NCBI RefSeq assembly: GCF_018128285.1
Contig: NZ_CP072380.1
Coordinates: 1,240,001-1,304,000 of the forward strand
Length of the DNA: 64,000 nucleotides
Reading direction: 5' to 3'
Source of the DNA: Atopobium sp. oral taxon 416
GTDB taxonomy: Bacteria; Actinomycetota; Coriobacteriia; Coriobacteriales; Atopobiaceae
The first letter of the stretch is position 1. Every line of letters begins with the position of its first letter. A model generated the notes under the pieces. The model was not told the origin of the DNA and did not search any database. It worked only from the letters and a program-made list of their open reading frames with translations. This document shows, piece by piece, positions 1 through 9,390 of this stretch. The translations under genes and the position numbers were made by a program.

Positions 1-2
1 GT

Positions 3-311
3 ACGCTTGCGGATGAGGCCTACGGTGAGCCTTTGATCTACGAGCGTCATCGCCATCGCTATGAGGTCAACAACGCCTACCGCAACAAGTTGCAGGAGGC
101 CGGTCTTGTGATCGGTGGTCTCTCCCCGGACGAGCGTTTAGTCGAGATGATCGAGCTGCCGCCAGACGTGCACCCTTGGTTTGTCGCCTCACAGGCACAC
201 CCTGAGTTCAAGAGCCGTCCGACCAAGCCGGCGCCGCTGTTCCGTGAGTTTGTCCGCGCCGCGATCGGCCAGCACGAGGGTGTTGATCGCCACGACGTTA
301 CGCCGGATTAG
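3..311 (+). CDS. pyrG: CTP synthase, C-terminal part (5' end outside window)
   Basis: This is the last ~102 residues of CTP synthase, which makes CTP from UTP, ATP and glutamine. The visible part is the end of the class-I glutamine amidotransferase domain. The segment with RHRHRYEVN followed by a PWF[13 protein letters not shown] stretch is the typical family ending, and its His and Glu (AHPEF) belong to the Cys-His-Glu triad; the Cys lies outside the window. The frame is open to the left edge, so the gene is cut by the window and not truncated in the genome. Only 12 bases separate it from xerD, so the two are probably co-transcribed. Confidence 0.93.
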   Translation, partial: TLADEAYGEPLIYERHRHRYEVNNAYRNKLQEAGLVIGGLSPDERLVEMIELPPDVHPWFVASQAHPEFKSRPTKPAPLFREFVRAAIGQHEGVDRHDVTPD

Positions 312-323
312 AACCGAATCGCT

Positions 324-1247
324 GTGAACCTACAACAAGCGCTTGAAGAGTATCTGGGCTACCTTGCGATTGAGCGGGGTAGCTCTCCTCATACCCAGGA
401 AGCGTATCGCCACGATCTTCAGGGCTATCTCGCTTTCTTGAAGAAGCGCGACATCGAGGAGCCCGACCAGATCAAGCGTGAGGACATCGAAGCCTATGAG
501 AGGCACTTGGAAGGGGAGGGGCTTGCCACCACATCGGTCAAGCGGGCCTTGAGCGCGATCAAGAGCTTCCATCGGTTTATGGTGGCCGAGCAGATCGCTG
601 CGACCCATCCCGCCGCGGGGGTTCCACTCCCAAAGAAGGAACAGAGACTGCCGGAAGTCTTAAGCGTCGAGCAGATGCTCAAGATCCTCGACCAACCCTA
701 TCCCCAAACTCCTATCGGGCAGCGGGACCGTACGATCATTGAGGTGCTCTATGGGTGCGGACTTCGGGTCTCAGAACTCTGTGGACTCGATCTCTCCGCA
801 GTGCTGCTCGACGACGAGCTGCTTCGGGTCTTTGGAAAGGGGTCCAAGGAGCGCATGGTGCCCCTTTTGGGGACCGCGCAGGAGGCGATGCAGGACTATC
901 TCACGCACTGGCGCGCTGAGCTCGTATCGAGCCACTCACACGATGCGGTCTTCTTAAATGTCCGCGGGGGCAGGCTCACTCGGCAGAGCGTCTATACGAT
1001 CGTGGAGCGCGCCGGTCGCACTGTCGGTATCAGCGGGCTCCATCCCCACACCCTGCGGCACTCCTTCGCGACTCACCTTCTGGAGGGTGGAGCAGACGTC
1101 AGGGTTGTCCAAGAGCTTTTGGGCCACGCCTCCATCACTACCACGCAGCTCTATACACACCTTGACCGCGGCCACATCCGGATGACCTACCTTTCGGCCC
1201 ACCCCCGAGCCAACAGCCGTCCAATGCGTCACAAATCCAACAAATGA
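324..1247 (+). CDS. xerD: Tyrosine recombinase XerD/XerC-like
   Basis: A 307-residue site-specific recombinase of the size usual for XerC/XerD, which resolve chromosome dimers at dif. The N-terminal SAM-like core-binding domain is at about residues 1-95 and the catalytic domain at about 110-295. All catalytic residues are visible: R148 in GLRVSEL, K172 in GKGSKER, H242 and R245 in HTLRH, H268 in LGHAS and nucleophile Y277 in QLYTHL. It starts with GTG right behind pyrG. Position next to pyrG and upstream of the division cluster, rather than next to integrase cargo, supports a housekeeping Xer role. XerC versus XerD cannot be settled from this window alone. Confidence 0.9.
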   Translation: MNLQQALEEYLGYLAIERGSSPHTQEAYRHDLQGYLAFLKKRDIEEPDQIKREDIEAYERHLEGEGLATTSVKRALSAIKSFHRFMVAEQIAATHPAAGVPLPKKEQRLPEVLSVEQMLKILDQPYPQTPIGQRDRTIIEVLYGCGLRVSELCGLDLSAVLLDDELLRVFGKGSKERMVPLLGTAQEAMQDYLTHWRAELVSSHSHDAVFLNVRGGRLTRQSVYTIVERAGRTVGISGLHPHTLRHSFATHLLEGGADVRVVQELLGHASITTTQLYTHLDRGHIRMTYLSAHPRANSRPMRHKSNK

Positions 1248-1377
1248 GTGGGTGCACGTTGAGAATCAATCTCCCACATTGAACAGAATATTTGTGGTCG
1301 AGTTGGATCTCTACCCCTATATATAGTGGTCAAACAATATTCTGTGTCACACCCCACTTGAGCTGGGTGGATATAAA

Positions 1378-1417
1378 AAGGTGGGAGAAAGTGTAGGAAA
1401 GTGTTGGAAAATGGGTT
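1378..1417 (+). promoter_or_regulatory. MraZ-box-like array, four 10-bp repeats
   Basis: Four consecutive 10-base units occur at 1378, 1388, 1398 and 1408: AAGGTGGGAG, AAAGTGTAGG, AAAGTGTTGG and AAAATGGGTT. They match the known MraZ operator style, direct AAAGTG/TGGG repeats with exact 10-bp spacing upstream of mraZ. The array overlaps the predicted -35 element, so MraZ bound here would be expected to autorepress the division operon. The repeat periodicity is directly visible; the binding is inferred. Confidence 0.75.
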
Positions 1418-1433
1418 CGTGTGAAGGTATAGT
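1404..1433 (+). promoter_or_regulatory. Putative promoter of the mraZ/dcw operon
   Basis: A TTGGAA -35-like hexamer (1404-1409) is followed after 18 bases by TATAGT (1428-1433), about 45 bases before the mraZ start. The -35 lies inside the repeat array at 1378-1417. The rest of the 231-bp gap after xerD shows no other clear signal. Confidence 0.5.
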
Positions 1434-1478
1434 TGAATACACGCTCTAGGAGGCATCACAAACGTCGGGAGGTGGCAG

Positions 1479-1907
1479 ATGTACCTGACTGGCGAAAAGC
1501 AACAGAGGTTGGACGCAAAACTGCGTTTGACCTTGCCAGCAGACTTTCGTCACCAATTTGGCGAGCGCGTTTGTTTGGTGCCTCTGAAGGACGCTGTGTG
1601 GGGCTTTACCCCCGAAGGCCATCAGGCTTGGACAGCATCCTATTTCCCCAACGGGTTTAATCCCCGCGATCGGGAACAGGATACGTTGCAAAGAACACTC
1701 ATGAGAAGAACCGTAACGGTCGAGATCGACTCGGCGGGACGCGTTGCGCTGAGCAAGCTTCCCAAGGATAAGCTTGAGCGTCTCGGTATTTCCCGCGATG
1801 TGGAGGTCCTCGGTAACAGGGATCATTTTGAGGTGTGGGACCTCGATCACTTCAATGAACTCAACACCGAAGACGACGACGAACTCGACAACCTGATGTT
1901 TGATTAA
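1479..1907 (+). CDS. mraZ: Transcriptional regulator MraZ
   Basis: A 142-residue protein with two AbrB/SpoVT-like swapped-hairpin repeats: residues ~5-50 (KLRLTLPADFR) and ~80-125 (DSAGRVALSKLP-x-L-x-RLGI). It is the usual first gene of the division and cell-wall cluster and forms ring oligomers that bind repeats in its own promoter. The ATG is preceded by a GGGAGGT ribosome site at 1467-1473. The acidic C-terminal tail (TEDDDELDN) is a lineage-specific addition. Likely autoregulated through the array just upstream. Confidence 0.95.
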   Translation: MYLTGEKQQRLDAKLRLTLPADFRHQFGERVCLVPLKDAVWGFTPEGHQAWTASYFPNGFNPRDREQDTLQRTLMRRTVTVEIDSAGRVALSKLPKDKLERLGISRDVEVLGNRDHFEVWDLDHFNELNTEDDDELDNLMFD

Positions 1908-1927
1908 GCTGACGGAGGAATGTTTCT

Positions 1928-2908
1928 TTGAAAGTCGAATATCGGCATACCCCTGTGATGCTCAAGATGGTGCTCTCTCACCTGGATCCCCAACCGGGGG
2001 AGACAGTGTGTGACTGCACGCTCGGAGGAGCGGGCCACTCGGTCGAGCTCGCCAAACGGATTGCCCCGACGGGGCTGTCTCTTGGGATCGACCAGGACGA
2101 TATGGCTCTCACTGCTGCGCGCGAGCGCTTTGCGCGTGAGGTGCCTGAGGCCCGGCACAAGTTTTTGAAGGGCAACTTCGGTCAACTCGATAAGCTGCTC
2201 GTTGAAGCCCAAGTGCCTGGTGTGGACTGCTTTCTCTTCGATTTGGGTGTCTCATCGCCGCAACTTGATATACCAGCGCGGGGGTTCTCATACCATGAGG
2301 ACGCACCGTTGGATATGCGAATGGATCCGAGGAACAATACCTTAACCGCATGCGAGGTCGTAAACACCTACAACGAAGCAGACCTCACTCGGATTCTTCA
2401 CACGTATGGGGACGAGAAGTTCGCCTCCTCCATCGCGAGACAGATGGTCCGTCGTCGTGCCAAGAGTCCAATCAATACGACGCTCGAGCTTGTCGATGTG
2501 ATCAAGGCAGGCATCCCTGCCAAGGCACGTCGAGCAGGTCAGCATCCCGCGCGCAAAACATTCCAAGCTTTGCGCATCGAAGTCAACGGTGAACTCGACG
2601 CTCTGAACGACGGGCTACGTCAAGCCATGCACTGGTTGAATCCGGGCGGCAGGCTCTGCGCGATCTCGTACCACTCGCTTGAGGACCGACTCGTGAAGCA
2701 CATCTTCCACGAGTTTTCGCAGGGGTGCATCTGTCCACCGGACTTTCCGGTCTGTGTGTGCGGACACGTGCCGATAATCGAAGTGGTCACCAGAAAGCCT
2801 CTGGTGGCAACCGAAGAAGAAGTGGAGGCAAACCCACGTGCACGAAGCGCTTTGATGCGGGTCGCTCGTAGGCTTGATACGACCGGTGCACCGAAGATGC
2901 GCAATTGA
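1928..2908 (+). CDS. rsmH: 16S rRNA m4C1402 methyltransferase RsmH
   Basis: A 326-residue S-adenosylmethionine-dependent enzyme that methylates N4 of C1402 in 16S rRNA. The SAM-binding loop CTLGGAGHS and the GIDQDD strand end lie near residues 30-60. The family-typical LFDLGVSSPQLD and SYHSLEDRLVKH blocks are present. The start is TTG at 1928 behind a GGAGG site (1914-1918), 20 bases after mraZ; no closer ATG keeps the conserved HTPVML start. Length and position (second in the cluster) are normal. Confidence 0.95.
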   Translation: MKVEYRHTPVMLKMVLSHLDPQPGETVCDCTLGGAGHSVELAKRIAPTGLSLGIDQDDMALTAARERFAREVPEARHKFLKGNFGQLDKLLVEAQVPGVDCFLFDLGVSSPQLDIPARGFSYHEDAPLDMRMDPRNNTLTACEVVNTYNEADLTRILHTYGDEKFASSIARQMVRRRAKSPINTTLELVDVIKAGIPAKARRAGQHPARKTFQALRIEVNGELDALNDGLRQAMHWLNPGGRLCAISYHSLEDRLVKHIFHEFSQGCICPPDFPVCVCGHVPIIEVVTRKPLVATEEEVEANPRARSALMRVARRLDTTGAPKMRN

Positions 2909-3026
2909 TGTGATCAACTCGACAGAGTTGTTTGCATATGACGCACTACCTATGTACTACCAACGCACGTTAAACACACTACATTTGCATCTGCAACGCA
3001 GCTTAAAAAATGAGGGGAAATAAGGT

Positions 3027-3518
3027 ATGAGGTACGATTTCTCTGAGGCGTACAGCCTCGATGATTTTGGTGACAGCTCCCAGAGGTACGCTACCTCTAC
3101 CTCTCCCTCCTTCGACGTAATCGAGGGCGCAGGCTTGGACCAGCAGGCCCGCCAAGGCGTCTCCGCACAATTTCTGCAACACGTGAGGCTTGCAATCGCG
3201 ATCGCCTGCGCTGTTCTTACAATCGGCTTTGCCCGCATCACGCTCTCTGCCGCGACGGTCTCTTCACTTCAGGCGAACTATGCCTTGGAAGACCAAGTCA
3301 CCACGGCGCAGGATCTGAACAATGACCTTCGGGTCTGTCGCTCAGTGCTTTCAAACGGCAGCCGGATCGAGCGTCTGGCGACCCAGCAGTACGGCATGTA
3401 CCTTGCCGCCCCTGAGGTGCTGATCGCCTCTACGGATACGGATGATACAGATATGAGCGCGATTGTGAATGCTGGCCCATCCGCAGGTACTACGGATTGT
3501 GCCAACACCCAAAACTGA
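3027..3518 (+). CDS. ftsL: FtsL-like cell division membrane protein
   Basis: A small bitopic membrane protein of 163 residues between rsmH and the septal transpeptidase, exactly where ftsL sits. It has a 50-residue acidic cytoplasmic part, one membrane segment (~54-75) and a short extracytoplasmic coiled-coil-like stretch (~78-110). A region similar to the FtsL/DivIC motif follows (RIERLATQQYGMYLA). FtsL joins FtsQ and DivIC to activate FtsW-FtsI. Sequence similarity in this family is weak, so the call rests on topology, the motif and gene order. An RBS (GGGGAAATAAGG) precedes the ATG. Confidence 0.75.
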   Translation: MRYDFSEAYSLDDFGDSSQRYATSTSPSFDVIEGAGLDQQARQGVSAQFLQHVRLAIAIACAVLTIGFARITLSAATVSSLQANYALEDQVTTAQDLNNDLRVCRSVLSNGSRIERLATQQYGMYLAAPEVLIASTDTDDTDMSAIVNAGPSAGTTDCANTQN

Positions 3519-3546
3519 TCACCTACGTAAGGTGTAAGCTTTTCCC

Positions 3547-5499
3547 ATGAGACATTCGGGAAGAAGACATCACACACGGGCACAGCGCCCCCCATACGAT
3601 AGAGGGCGCAGTGATCCATACCGCTCCTCGTTTGACGAGAAGCGCTCCTGTGCGTCTCGATCATATCGTTCTTCTTACAGTGAGAGGAGCACCGATACCC
3701 CCCACAGGCACCGCTTGGCCTATGGCAATAAACGCACAGATACGCGCCGCTCTTCATACGATGAGGGGCGTACCCATTCCTCACGTCCAAAGCGCAAGCA
3801 GGGTGGCTCTCCCATGGCGCTATGGGCAAAGCGCTTGGGGGTGGATCGACGTTTAGTCGTCCTCTTTACCGTCTTGATCGTTTTGTGCCTCTGTGTCGTG
3901 GGGAGACTAGTCTATCTGCAGATCTTACGAGGGCCGGCGCTCGCTGAAGAAGCCTCAAACAACCGGACCAACGAGATCGTGCTGCCCGCCAAGCGCGGGA
4001 CAATCTACGATCGCAACGGGAATGTGCTCGCGATGAGCCAAGCAGCCACGACGATCTATGCCAATCCCAACCAGGTCTCCGATAAAAACCAGGCTGCACA
4101 GATTCTGTATGACGTACTGGGTGGCAACAAGCAGGACTATCTCGATATCCTGAACCAGGATACGACCTTTGCCTATGTGAAGCGCAAGGTGGATCCTGAC
4201 CAGGCTGACCAGGTACGTGAAAAGCTGTCAGACAGCGACATCGCGGGTATCTACTACCTGGACGACTCCAAGCGGGTCTACCCGTATGGCGCTCTCGCGG
4301 GGCAGATCTTAGGCATGCTCGGCACAGACAATGAGGGGCTTACGGGTCTCGAGCTCTACTACAACGATGTGCTCTCAGGCACGGATGGGTCAATGACGCT
4401 GGAAACCGGTGCGGACGGAACCCCGATTGCCGGTGGAATCTCCGAGACCAACAAGGCCACTGACGGGTCGGATATCGTCCTGTCACTCGATATCGACGTG
4501 CAGACTGTGATGGAGAATACCCTGCGCAATGCCCCGAAGACCTACGACTCCGACTCCGCTTCGGCGATGGTGACCAACCCCAAGACCGGGGAGATCCTGG
4601 CGACCTGCTCGACGCCCTTTGCAGACCTCACCGATCCGGATAGTCTCACCAACGACGAACTGAAGCTGAGGATGGTTTCGGATATCTATGAGCCGGGCTC
4701 AATCTTCAAGATCATTACCGCCGCCTCAGGCTTTATGAACAATACCTTCACTGCGGACACTACCTACGATGTCCCGGTGCAGATCAAGGTCGGCGACGAC
4801 TACGTGACCGACTCCGTGAAGCGCAATGCGATGCGGATGAGCGTCAGGACCGTGATGGAGCGCTCCTCAAACGTCGGTGCCATCCTGATGGCGCGCGATG
4901 TGGGGGCCGAGCAGTTCTCCTCGACGGTCAAATCCTTAGGCCTCGGGCAGCGCACCGGCATCGACTACCCAGGTGAACTTGCGGGCGATGTGGCTGACTA
5001 CGACGACTATACGTCGATGACGCTGTCGGACATGGCATTCGGGCAGGGCCTCGCAGTCCCGCAGGTGCAGATGGTGCAGGCGGTCGGCGCGATCGCCAAC
5101 GGCGGTACGCTCGCGACCCCGCACTTCCTAATCCAAAAAGATGGGCAGGATGTGACCTGGGCAGCCAAGGGGCAGGTGTGTACCCCGGAGGTGTCGCAGC
5201 AGATCTCAGATCTGTTGCAGGACGTCGTGGCGAAGGGCACCGCCAAGCAGGCGAGCGTGGCAGGCTACAAGGTAGCCGCCAAGACCGGTACCGCACAGAT
5301 GTCTTCGCAGGATTCTGGGTATGCGAAAGGAATCTATATGAGTTCACTGATCGGCTACGCGAACGCCGATGATCCGGATATATTGGTTTATGTGGGCCTC
5401 AACGGGACGCCACATTTTGCGGAAAGTTCATCGTCCTATATGTTCTCGAGTATCATGAGTGAGGCATTAAAAGATGAGGGAGTTCCGCGAGCATCCTAG
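3547..5499 (+). CDS. ftsI: Septal peptidoglycan transpeptidase (class B PBP, FtsI/PBP2)
   Basis: A 650-residue class B penicillin-binding protein that cross-links septal peptidoglycan. Residues 1-~95 are a very basic, low-complexity cytoplasmic tail with loose repeats of the type R-R/Y-S-S-Y/F-D-E. A membrane anchor follows (~100-122), then the PBP dimer domain and the transpeptidase domain. The three active-site motifs are intact: S385-I-F-K388, S440-S-N442 and K579-T-G-T. There is no PASTA domain. The long tail makes it larger than typical FtsI. It starts 28 bases after ftsL and ends 11 bases before murF. Confidence 0.93.
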   Translation: MRHSGRRHHTRAQRPPYDRGRSDPYRSSFDEKRSCASRSYRSSYSERSTDTPHRHRLAYGNKRTDTRRSSYDEGRTHSSRPKRKQGGSPMALWAKRLGVDRRLVVLFTVLIVLCLCVVGRLVYLQILRGPALAEEASNNRTNEIVLPAKRGTIYDRNGNVLAMSQAATTIYANPNQVSDKNQAAQILYDVLGGNKQDYLDILNQDTTFAYVKRKVDPDQADQVREKLSDSDIAGIYYLDDSKRVYPYGALAGQILGMLGTDNEGLTGLELYYNDVLSGTDGSMTLETGADGTPIAGGISETNKATDGSDIVLSLDIDVQTVMENTLRNAPKTYDSDSASAMVTNPKTGEILATCSTPFADLTDPDSLTNDELKLRMVSDIYEPGSIFKIITAASGFMNNTFTADTTYDVPVQIKVGDDYVTDSVKRNAMRMSVRTVMERSSNVGAILMARDVGAEQFSSTVKSLGLGQRTGIDYPGELAGDVADYDDYTSMTLSDMAFGQGLAVPQVQMVQAVGAIANGGTLATPHFLIQKDGQDVTWAAKGQVCTPEVSQQISDLLQDVVAKGTAKQASVAGYKVAAKTGTAQMSSQDSGYAKGIYMSSLIGYANADDPDILVYVGLNGTPHFAESSSSYMFSSIMSEALKDEGVPRAS

Positions 5500-5510
5500 G
5501 AGTAGGAACC

Positions 5511-6965
5511 ATGTTGCATATATCAGTCAATGAACTTTTACAGGTGACCGGAGCGCAGCTGATCGCCGGCTCCCCGGAGCACGCCGTGACCGGCTGTGTG
5601 ATCGATTCGCGTGAGGTCAAGCCGGGCGCGCTCTTTGTCGCCTTCCCAGGTGAGCATGTGGACGGAAACACCTATGTGGCCAAGGCGCTTCAGGCCGGCG
5701 CCGCCTGTGCGGTTGTCACACGCAAGCCGAATCAGGATGCGCTCGATATCGCCCGTCGGGGCGGCTGTGCGATTGTCCACGCTGCGAACGGCGACCCCGA
5801 AGAGTTCATGCTGCGTCTCGCAACCTGGTGGAGAAACCAGCACCCCGATTGGTTGGTGTGCGGTGTGACCGGGTCGGTGGGGAAGACCACGACCAAGAAC
5901 ATGACTGCTGCCGCGCTCGGGGCGAAGTTCCATACCCACGCTACCAAAGGTAACTTCAATAACCTGATCGGCGTGCCGCTGACGCTCTTTGCGGCGCCCG
6001 ATGACGCCCAGGCGCTTGTCGTCGAGATGGGGATGAACCACAAGGGCGAGATCAGACGGCTCGCTGCCGCAGTCCGCCCGACCGTTGCGATCATCACTAA
6101 TATCGGGACGAGCCACATCGGCAATCTGGGGTCACGTGAGAATATCGCGTGCGCCAAGGGGGAGATTCTTTCGGGTATGCGCCCGACAGCGCAGGCATTC
6201 CACAAGATTGCACCCTGTCTGGTCCTCAACGCGACCGATGACTACGCTGACTTCATCGCAAAGACCTTTGCGCGTCCCGCTGGCGTTGAGGTGGTCTACG
6301 TCGATGGAGACAAGGGCTGCGTGCAGGCTCACGATATCACCCTCAATAACCAAGGCTACGCGCGGTTCACGCTTGAGTTTGCTGACGGCTGGAAGCGGCA
6401 GGTCTCCCTGCACATCCCCGGACGCCATGCGGTAGCCGACGCGCTCTGCGTGCTCGCGATCTCTGAGCGCTGTCACGTCGACCGTGAGGAAGCGGTCCTG
6501 GCGATCACACAGCTCCAAGGAGAGCAGATGCGCCTGCAGGTCAAGACCGCACCCGGCAAGGCGCAGGTGATCGACGATACCTATAATGCCTCGCCGGCTT
6601 CCGAGGCGGAAGCGCTCGATGTGCTGAACCACATGAGCTGCTCAGGCAGAAAGATCGTTGTCCTGGGTGAGATGGGGGAGTTGGGTTCCGAAGCCCGGAA
6701 ACTTCACGGCTACGTAGGCGCCTATGCCGCCGCGATCCACCCCGCCATGCTCGTGACGATCGGCCACGATCTGGCGCACTGCATCGCTGAGGCGGCCGAG
6801 ACGATGGGACTCTCCGAAGACAGCATCGTCTCGTTTGACGATGTAGACTCCGCACTCAAAGTGATCAAACCGATCCTCAAACCTGAGGATCTCGTCCTGG
6901 TGAAGGCGTCGAGGGCAGAGCGTCTCGACCGATTCGTAGAAGGGGTGCTCCAGCAATGCCGCTGA
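5511..6965 (+). CDS. murF: UDP-MurNAc-tripeptide:D-Ala-D-Ala ligase
   Basis: A 484-residue Mur ligase that adds D-Ala-D-Ala to UDP-MurNAc-tripeptide in the cytoplasm. The N-terminal UDP-substrate domain, central ATPase and C-terminal domain are all present. The P-loop GVTGSVGKTTTK has its lysine at residue 125. The EMGMNHKGEI motif and absence of the MurE diaminopimelate motif point to MurF rather than MurE. murE, which normally lies between ftsI and murF, is not here. Its last 10 bases overlap mraY, indicating translational coupling. Confidence 0.92.
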   Translation: MLHISVNELLQVTGAQLIAGSPEHAVTGCVIDSREVKPGALFVAFPGEHVDGNTYVAKALQAGAACAVVTRKPNQDALDIARRGGCAIVHAANGDPEEFMLRLATWWRNQHPDWLVCGVTGSVGKTTTKNMTAAALGAKFHTHATKGNFNNLIGVPLTLFAAPDDAQALVVEMGMNHKGEIRRLAAAVRPTVAIITNIGTSHIGNLGSRENIACAKGEILSGMRPTAQAFHKIAPCLVLNATDDYADFIAKTFARPAGVEVVYVDGDKGCVQAHDITLNNQGYARFTLEFADGWKRQVSLHIPGRHAVADALCVLAISERCHVDREEAVLAITQLQGEQMRLQVKTAPGKAQVIDDTYNASPASEAEALDVLNHMSCSGRKIVVLGEMGELGSEARKLHGYVGAYAAAIHPAMLVTIGHDLAHCIAEAAETMGLSEDSIVSFDDVDSALKVIKPILKPEDLVLVKASRAERLDRFVEGVLQQCR

Positions 6966-7972
6966 TTGGAAGTACGTCCTACCCGAGCGCGTTGGTATTG
7001 GTTGCCGCGGCGATCGCGGCGGTCGTCACCGGTATTGCGCTCGTGCCCTATATCCGCTTCATGCGGCGTGAGCACGTGGGACAGCAGGTCCGTGCGGACG
7101 GCCCGAAGCGCCACCTTCAGAAGCAGGGTACCCCGACCATGGGCGGCATCGTGATCCTCGCCGTTGCTCTCGTCGTGACACTGATCATGGCGCCCAAGAC
7201 CCCCTACTTAGGTCTCGCGATCTTCGGCATGCTCACCACTGGCGCGTTAGGTTCGCTCGATGATATCGAATCCGTCGCACATGGCAGATCCCTAGGGCTT
7301 ACCCCTTCGCAGAAGATGGTGGGGCTGACGCTCATCTGCGTAATCTTTACCCTCGTAGCGGTCAACGTCTGCGGCATCGCGCCGACGATTCGCTTCCCGG
7401 GTGGCGCCGTCGTCAATCTTGGAGTTCTCACCACCGCGATCGGTGGGGTTCAGATCCCCTGGCTCTACATGCTCTTTGACTTCCTGTTGCTCGCCGGCTT
7501 CTCCAATGCAGTGAACCTAACCGACGGGCTCGATGGCTTGGCAGCCGGGACCGTGACGGTCGCGCTGTCCGCTTTCTCACTCATCGCGGCTACCCAGAGC
7601 AAGGCAGATCTCGCGGTTCTGTGCGCCGCACTCGTCGGCGCCTGCATCGGCTTTCTGTGGCACAACTGCAACCCTGCAGCGGTCTTTATGGGCGACACGG
7701 GCTCGCTCGCGTTAGGCGGTGCCTTCGCGTCGGTCGCGATCCTCACTAAGACTGAGATCTTTTCCCTCATTATGGGTGGCCTCTTCATTATCGAAGCCGT
7801 TTCCGTCATTATCCAAGTCGTCAGCTACAAGACCACGGGCAAGCGCGTCTTTCTGATGGCGCCGTTGCACCATCACTTCGAGAAGAAGGGCTGGCCTGAG
7901 CAGAAGGTCGTCGTCCGCTTCTGGATCGTCTCTGCGGCCTTTGTCGTCCTGGGAGCTGCCCTGTACTTTTAG
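6956..7972 (+). CDS. mraY: Phospho-MurNAc-pentapeptide translocase MraY
   Basis: A polytopic membrane enzyme of 338 residues that transfers phospho-MurNAc-pentapeptide to undecaprenyl phosphate, giving lipid I. Family motifs seen are QxxRxxGPKRHLQKQGTPTMGG near the N-terminus, NLTDGLDGLA in the middle, FMGDTGSLALGG, and the MAPLHHHFEKKGW loop. About ten hydrophobic helices can be traced. The ATG lies inside the end of murF. Confidence 0.96.
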   Translation: MPLIGSTSYPSALVLVAAAIAAVVTGIALVPYIRFMRREHVGQQVRADGPKRHLQKQGTPTMGGIVILAVALVVTLIMAPKTPYLGLAIFGMLTTGALGSLDDIESVAHGRSLGLTPSQKMVGLTLICVIFTLVAVNVCGIAPTIRFPGGAVVNLGVLTTAIGGVQIPWLYMLFDFLLLAGFSNAVNLTDGLDGLAAGTVTVALSAFSLIAATQSKADLAVLCAALVGACIGFLWHNCNPAAVFMGDTGSLALGGAFASVAILTKTEIFSLIMGGLFIIEAVSVIIQVVSYKTTGKRVFLMAPLHHHFEKKGWPEQKVVVRFWIVSAAFVVLGAALYF

Positions 7973-7990
7973 CACCTGAAGGGTCTTCTT

Positions 7991-9385
7991 ATGCCTGTAC
8001 AGAAATCAATTGTCATACTAGGATTAGGCTTGACCGGAGGGGCAGTGGCGAAGTACTGCGCCGAACGGCTCGGCACCACTGTTTCATCTGTCACGGTGAT
8101 CGGCGGGGCGGCCTCAAAGCCGGGGAAGCTCTCTTGTGAGCTTGAGAACCTAGGCTGCACCGTGAAGCTCGGCACCGAGCAGATCGAGGGGCACTTTGAT
8201 CTGGCAGTGGTCTCGCCGGGCATCTCTGAGTTCTCTGGTTTCTTTGCTGAGGCAGAGGCGCACGCCGATGAGGTGATCGGGGAGCCTGAGTTTGCCTACC
8301 GGCAGAGCCCGGAGCACTGGGTCGCAATCACCGGCACCAACGGCAAGACGACTACGACGAGCCTCTCTACTGCGTTGCTGCACGCTGCCGGCATGAAGGC
8401 TGAAGCGGTTGGCAACATTGGCACGATCATTACAGGCAGACTCGACGAGCGTCCGGCAGACTCCTGGTTTGTGGCAGAGCTCTCGAGCTTCCAGTTGGCT
8501 ACGACCAAGAAGCTGCACCCCCATGTGGCGGTGCTGCTCAACATCACCCCCGACCACCTCGAGTGGCACAAGACACTCGAGAACTACGCGGCAGCCAAAG
8601 AGAAGATCTTCCAGAACCTGACGAAAGATGATCTGGCGATCATCTCGGTCGACGACGACTACTCCCGGGCCATCTGTGAGCGCGTTGCGGCGCGTGGTAT
8701 CCGGGTATGTGAGCTCACGGTCCAGACCGAGCCTGATACCCCCTACGCGGCCTTTTTGAGAGGCTCTGAGCTGATCGTGCGGCGTGCCGGGGAAGAGCAA
8801 CACATCTGCACGCAGGATGAGCTTTCGATCAGAGGTCTCCACAACGTAGAGAATGCGTTAGCGGCTTCTGCGCTCGCACTTGAGCTGCACGTGGGCTTAG
8901 ATGCAATCAGATCCGGTCTTTCCACCTTCAAGCCGCTCGAACACCGTATCGAACCCTGCGGCGAGGTTAACGGGGTCCACTTTGTGAATGACTCAAAAGC
9001 TACCAACACCGATTCGGTCCAGAAGGCGCTGACCGCCTTCAAGCCGGGCCACATCATTTTGCTGTTAGGTGGGCACGATAAGGAGACGCCCTTGACCGAT
9101 CTAGCCTGCGACGTCGCGAAGGACGTCCGCGTGGCGGTGTGCTATGGCGCAGCGGGGCCCCGTATCGCTGAGGCGCTGCAAAACGAGCATTCAGATACGC
9201 TTACGGTGGTGGAGAAGCCCCACATGCACGAGGCGTTCGATAAGGCAGTAGCCGTAGCCAAAAGCGGTGACACGGTACTGCTGTCCCCTGCCTGCTCCTC
9301 CTTTGATGAGTTCCACAACATGGCAGAGCGCGGACGGGCCTTTAAGTCCTATGTAGCTGACCTTATTGCAAAGACGAGGGAATAG
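7991..9385 (+). CDS. murD: UDP-MurNAc-L-Ala:D-Glu ligase
   Basis: A 464-residue Mur ligase that adds D-glutamate to UDP-MurNAc-L-Ala. It has an N-terminal Rossmann start (VILGLGLTGGAVAKY), the P-loop ITGTNGKTTTTS, the ELSSFQL motif diagnostic of MurD, and a C-terminal domain with NDSKATNTDS and LLLGGHDK. Length is normal. It lies 18 bases after mraY and 5 bases before ftsW in the same operon. Confidence 0.94.
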   Translation: MPVQKSIVILGLGLTGGAVAKYCAERLGTTVSSVTVIGGAASKPGKLSCELENLGCTVKLGTEQIEGHFDLAVVSPGISEFSGFFAEAEAHADEVIGEPEFAYRQSPEHWVAITGTNGKTTTTSLSTALLHAAGMKAEAVGNIGTIITGRLDERPADSWFVAELSSFQLATTKKLHPHVAVLLNITPDHLEWHKTLENYAAAKEKIFQNLTKDDLAIISVDDDYSRAICERVAARGIRVCELTVQTEPDTPYAAFLRGSELIVRRAGEEQHICTQDELSIRGLHNVENALAASALALELHVGLDAIRSGLSTFKPLEHRIEPCGEVNGVHFVNDSKATNTDSVQKALTAFKPGHIILLLGGHDKETPLTDLACDVAKDVRVAVCYGAAGPRIAEALQNEHSDTLTVVEKPHMHEAFDKAVAVAKSGDTVLLSPACSSFDEFHNMAERGRAFKSYVADLIAKTRE

Positions 9386-9390
9386 AAGGA

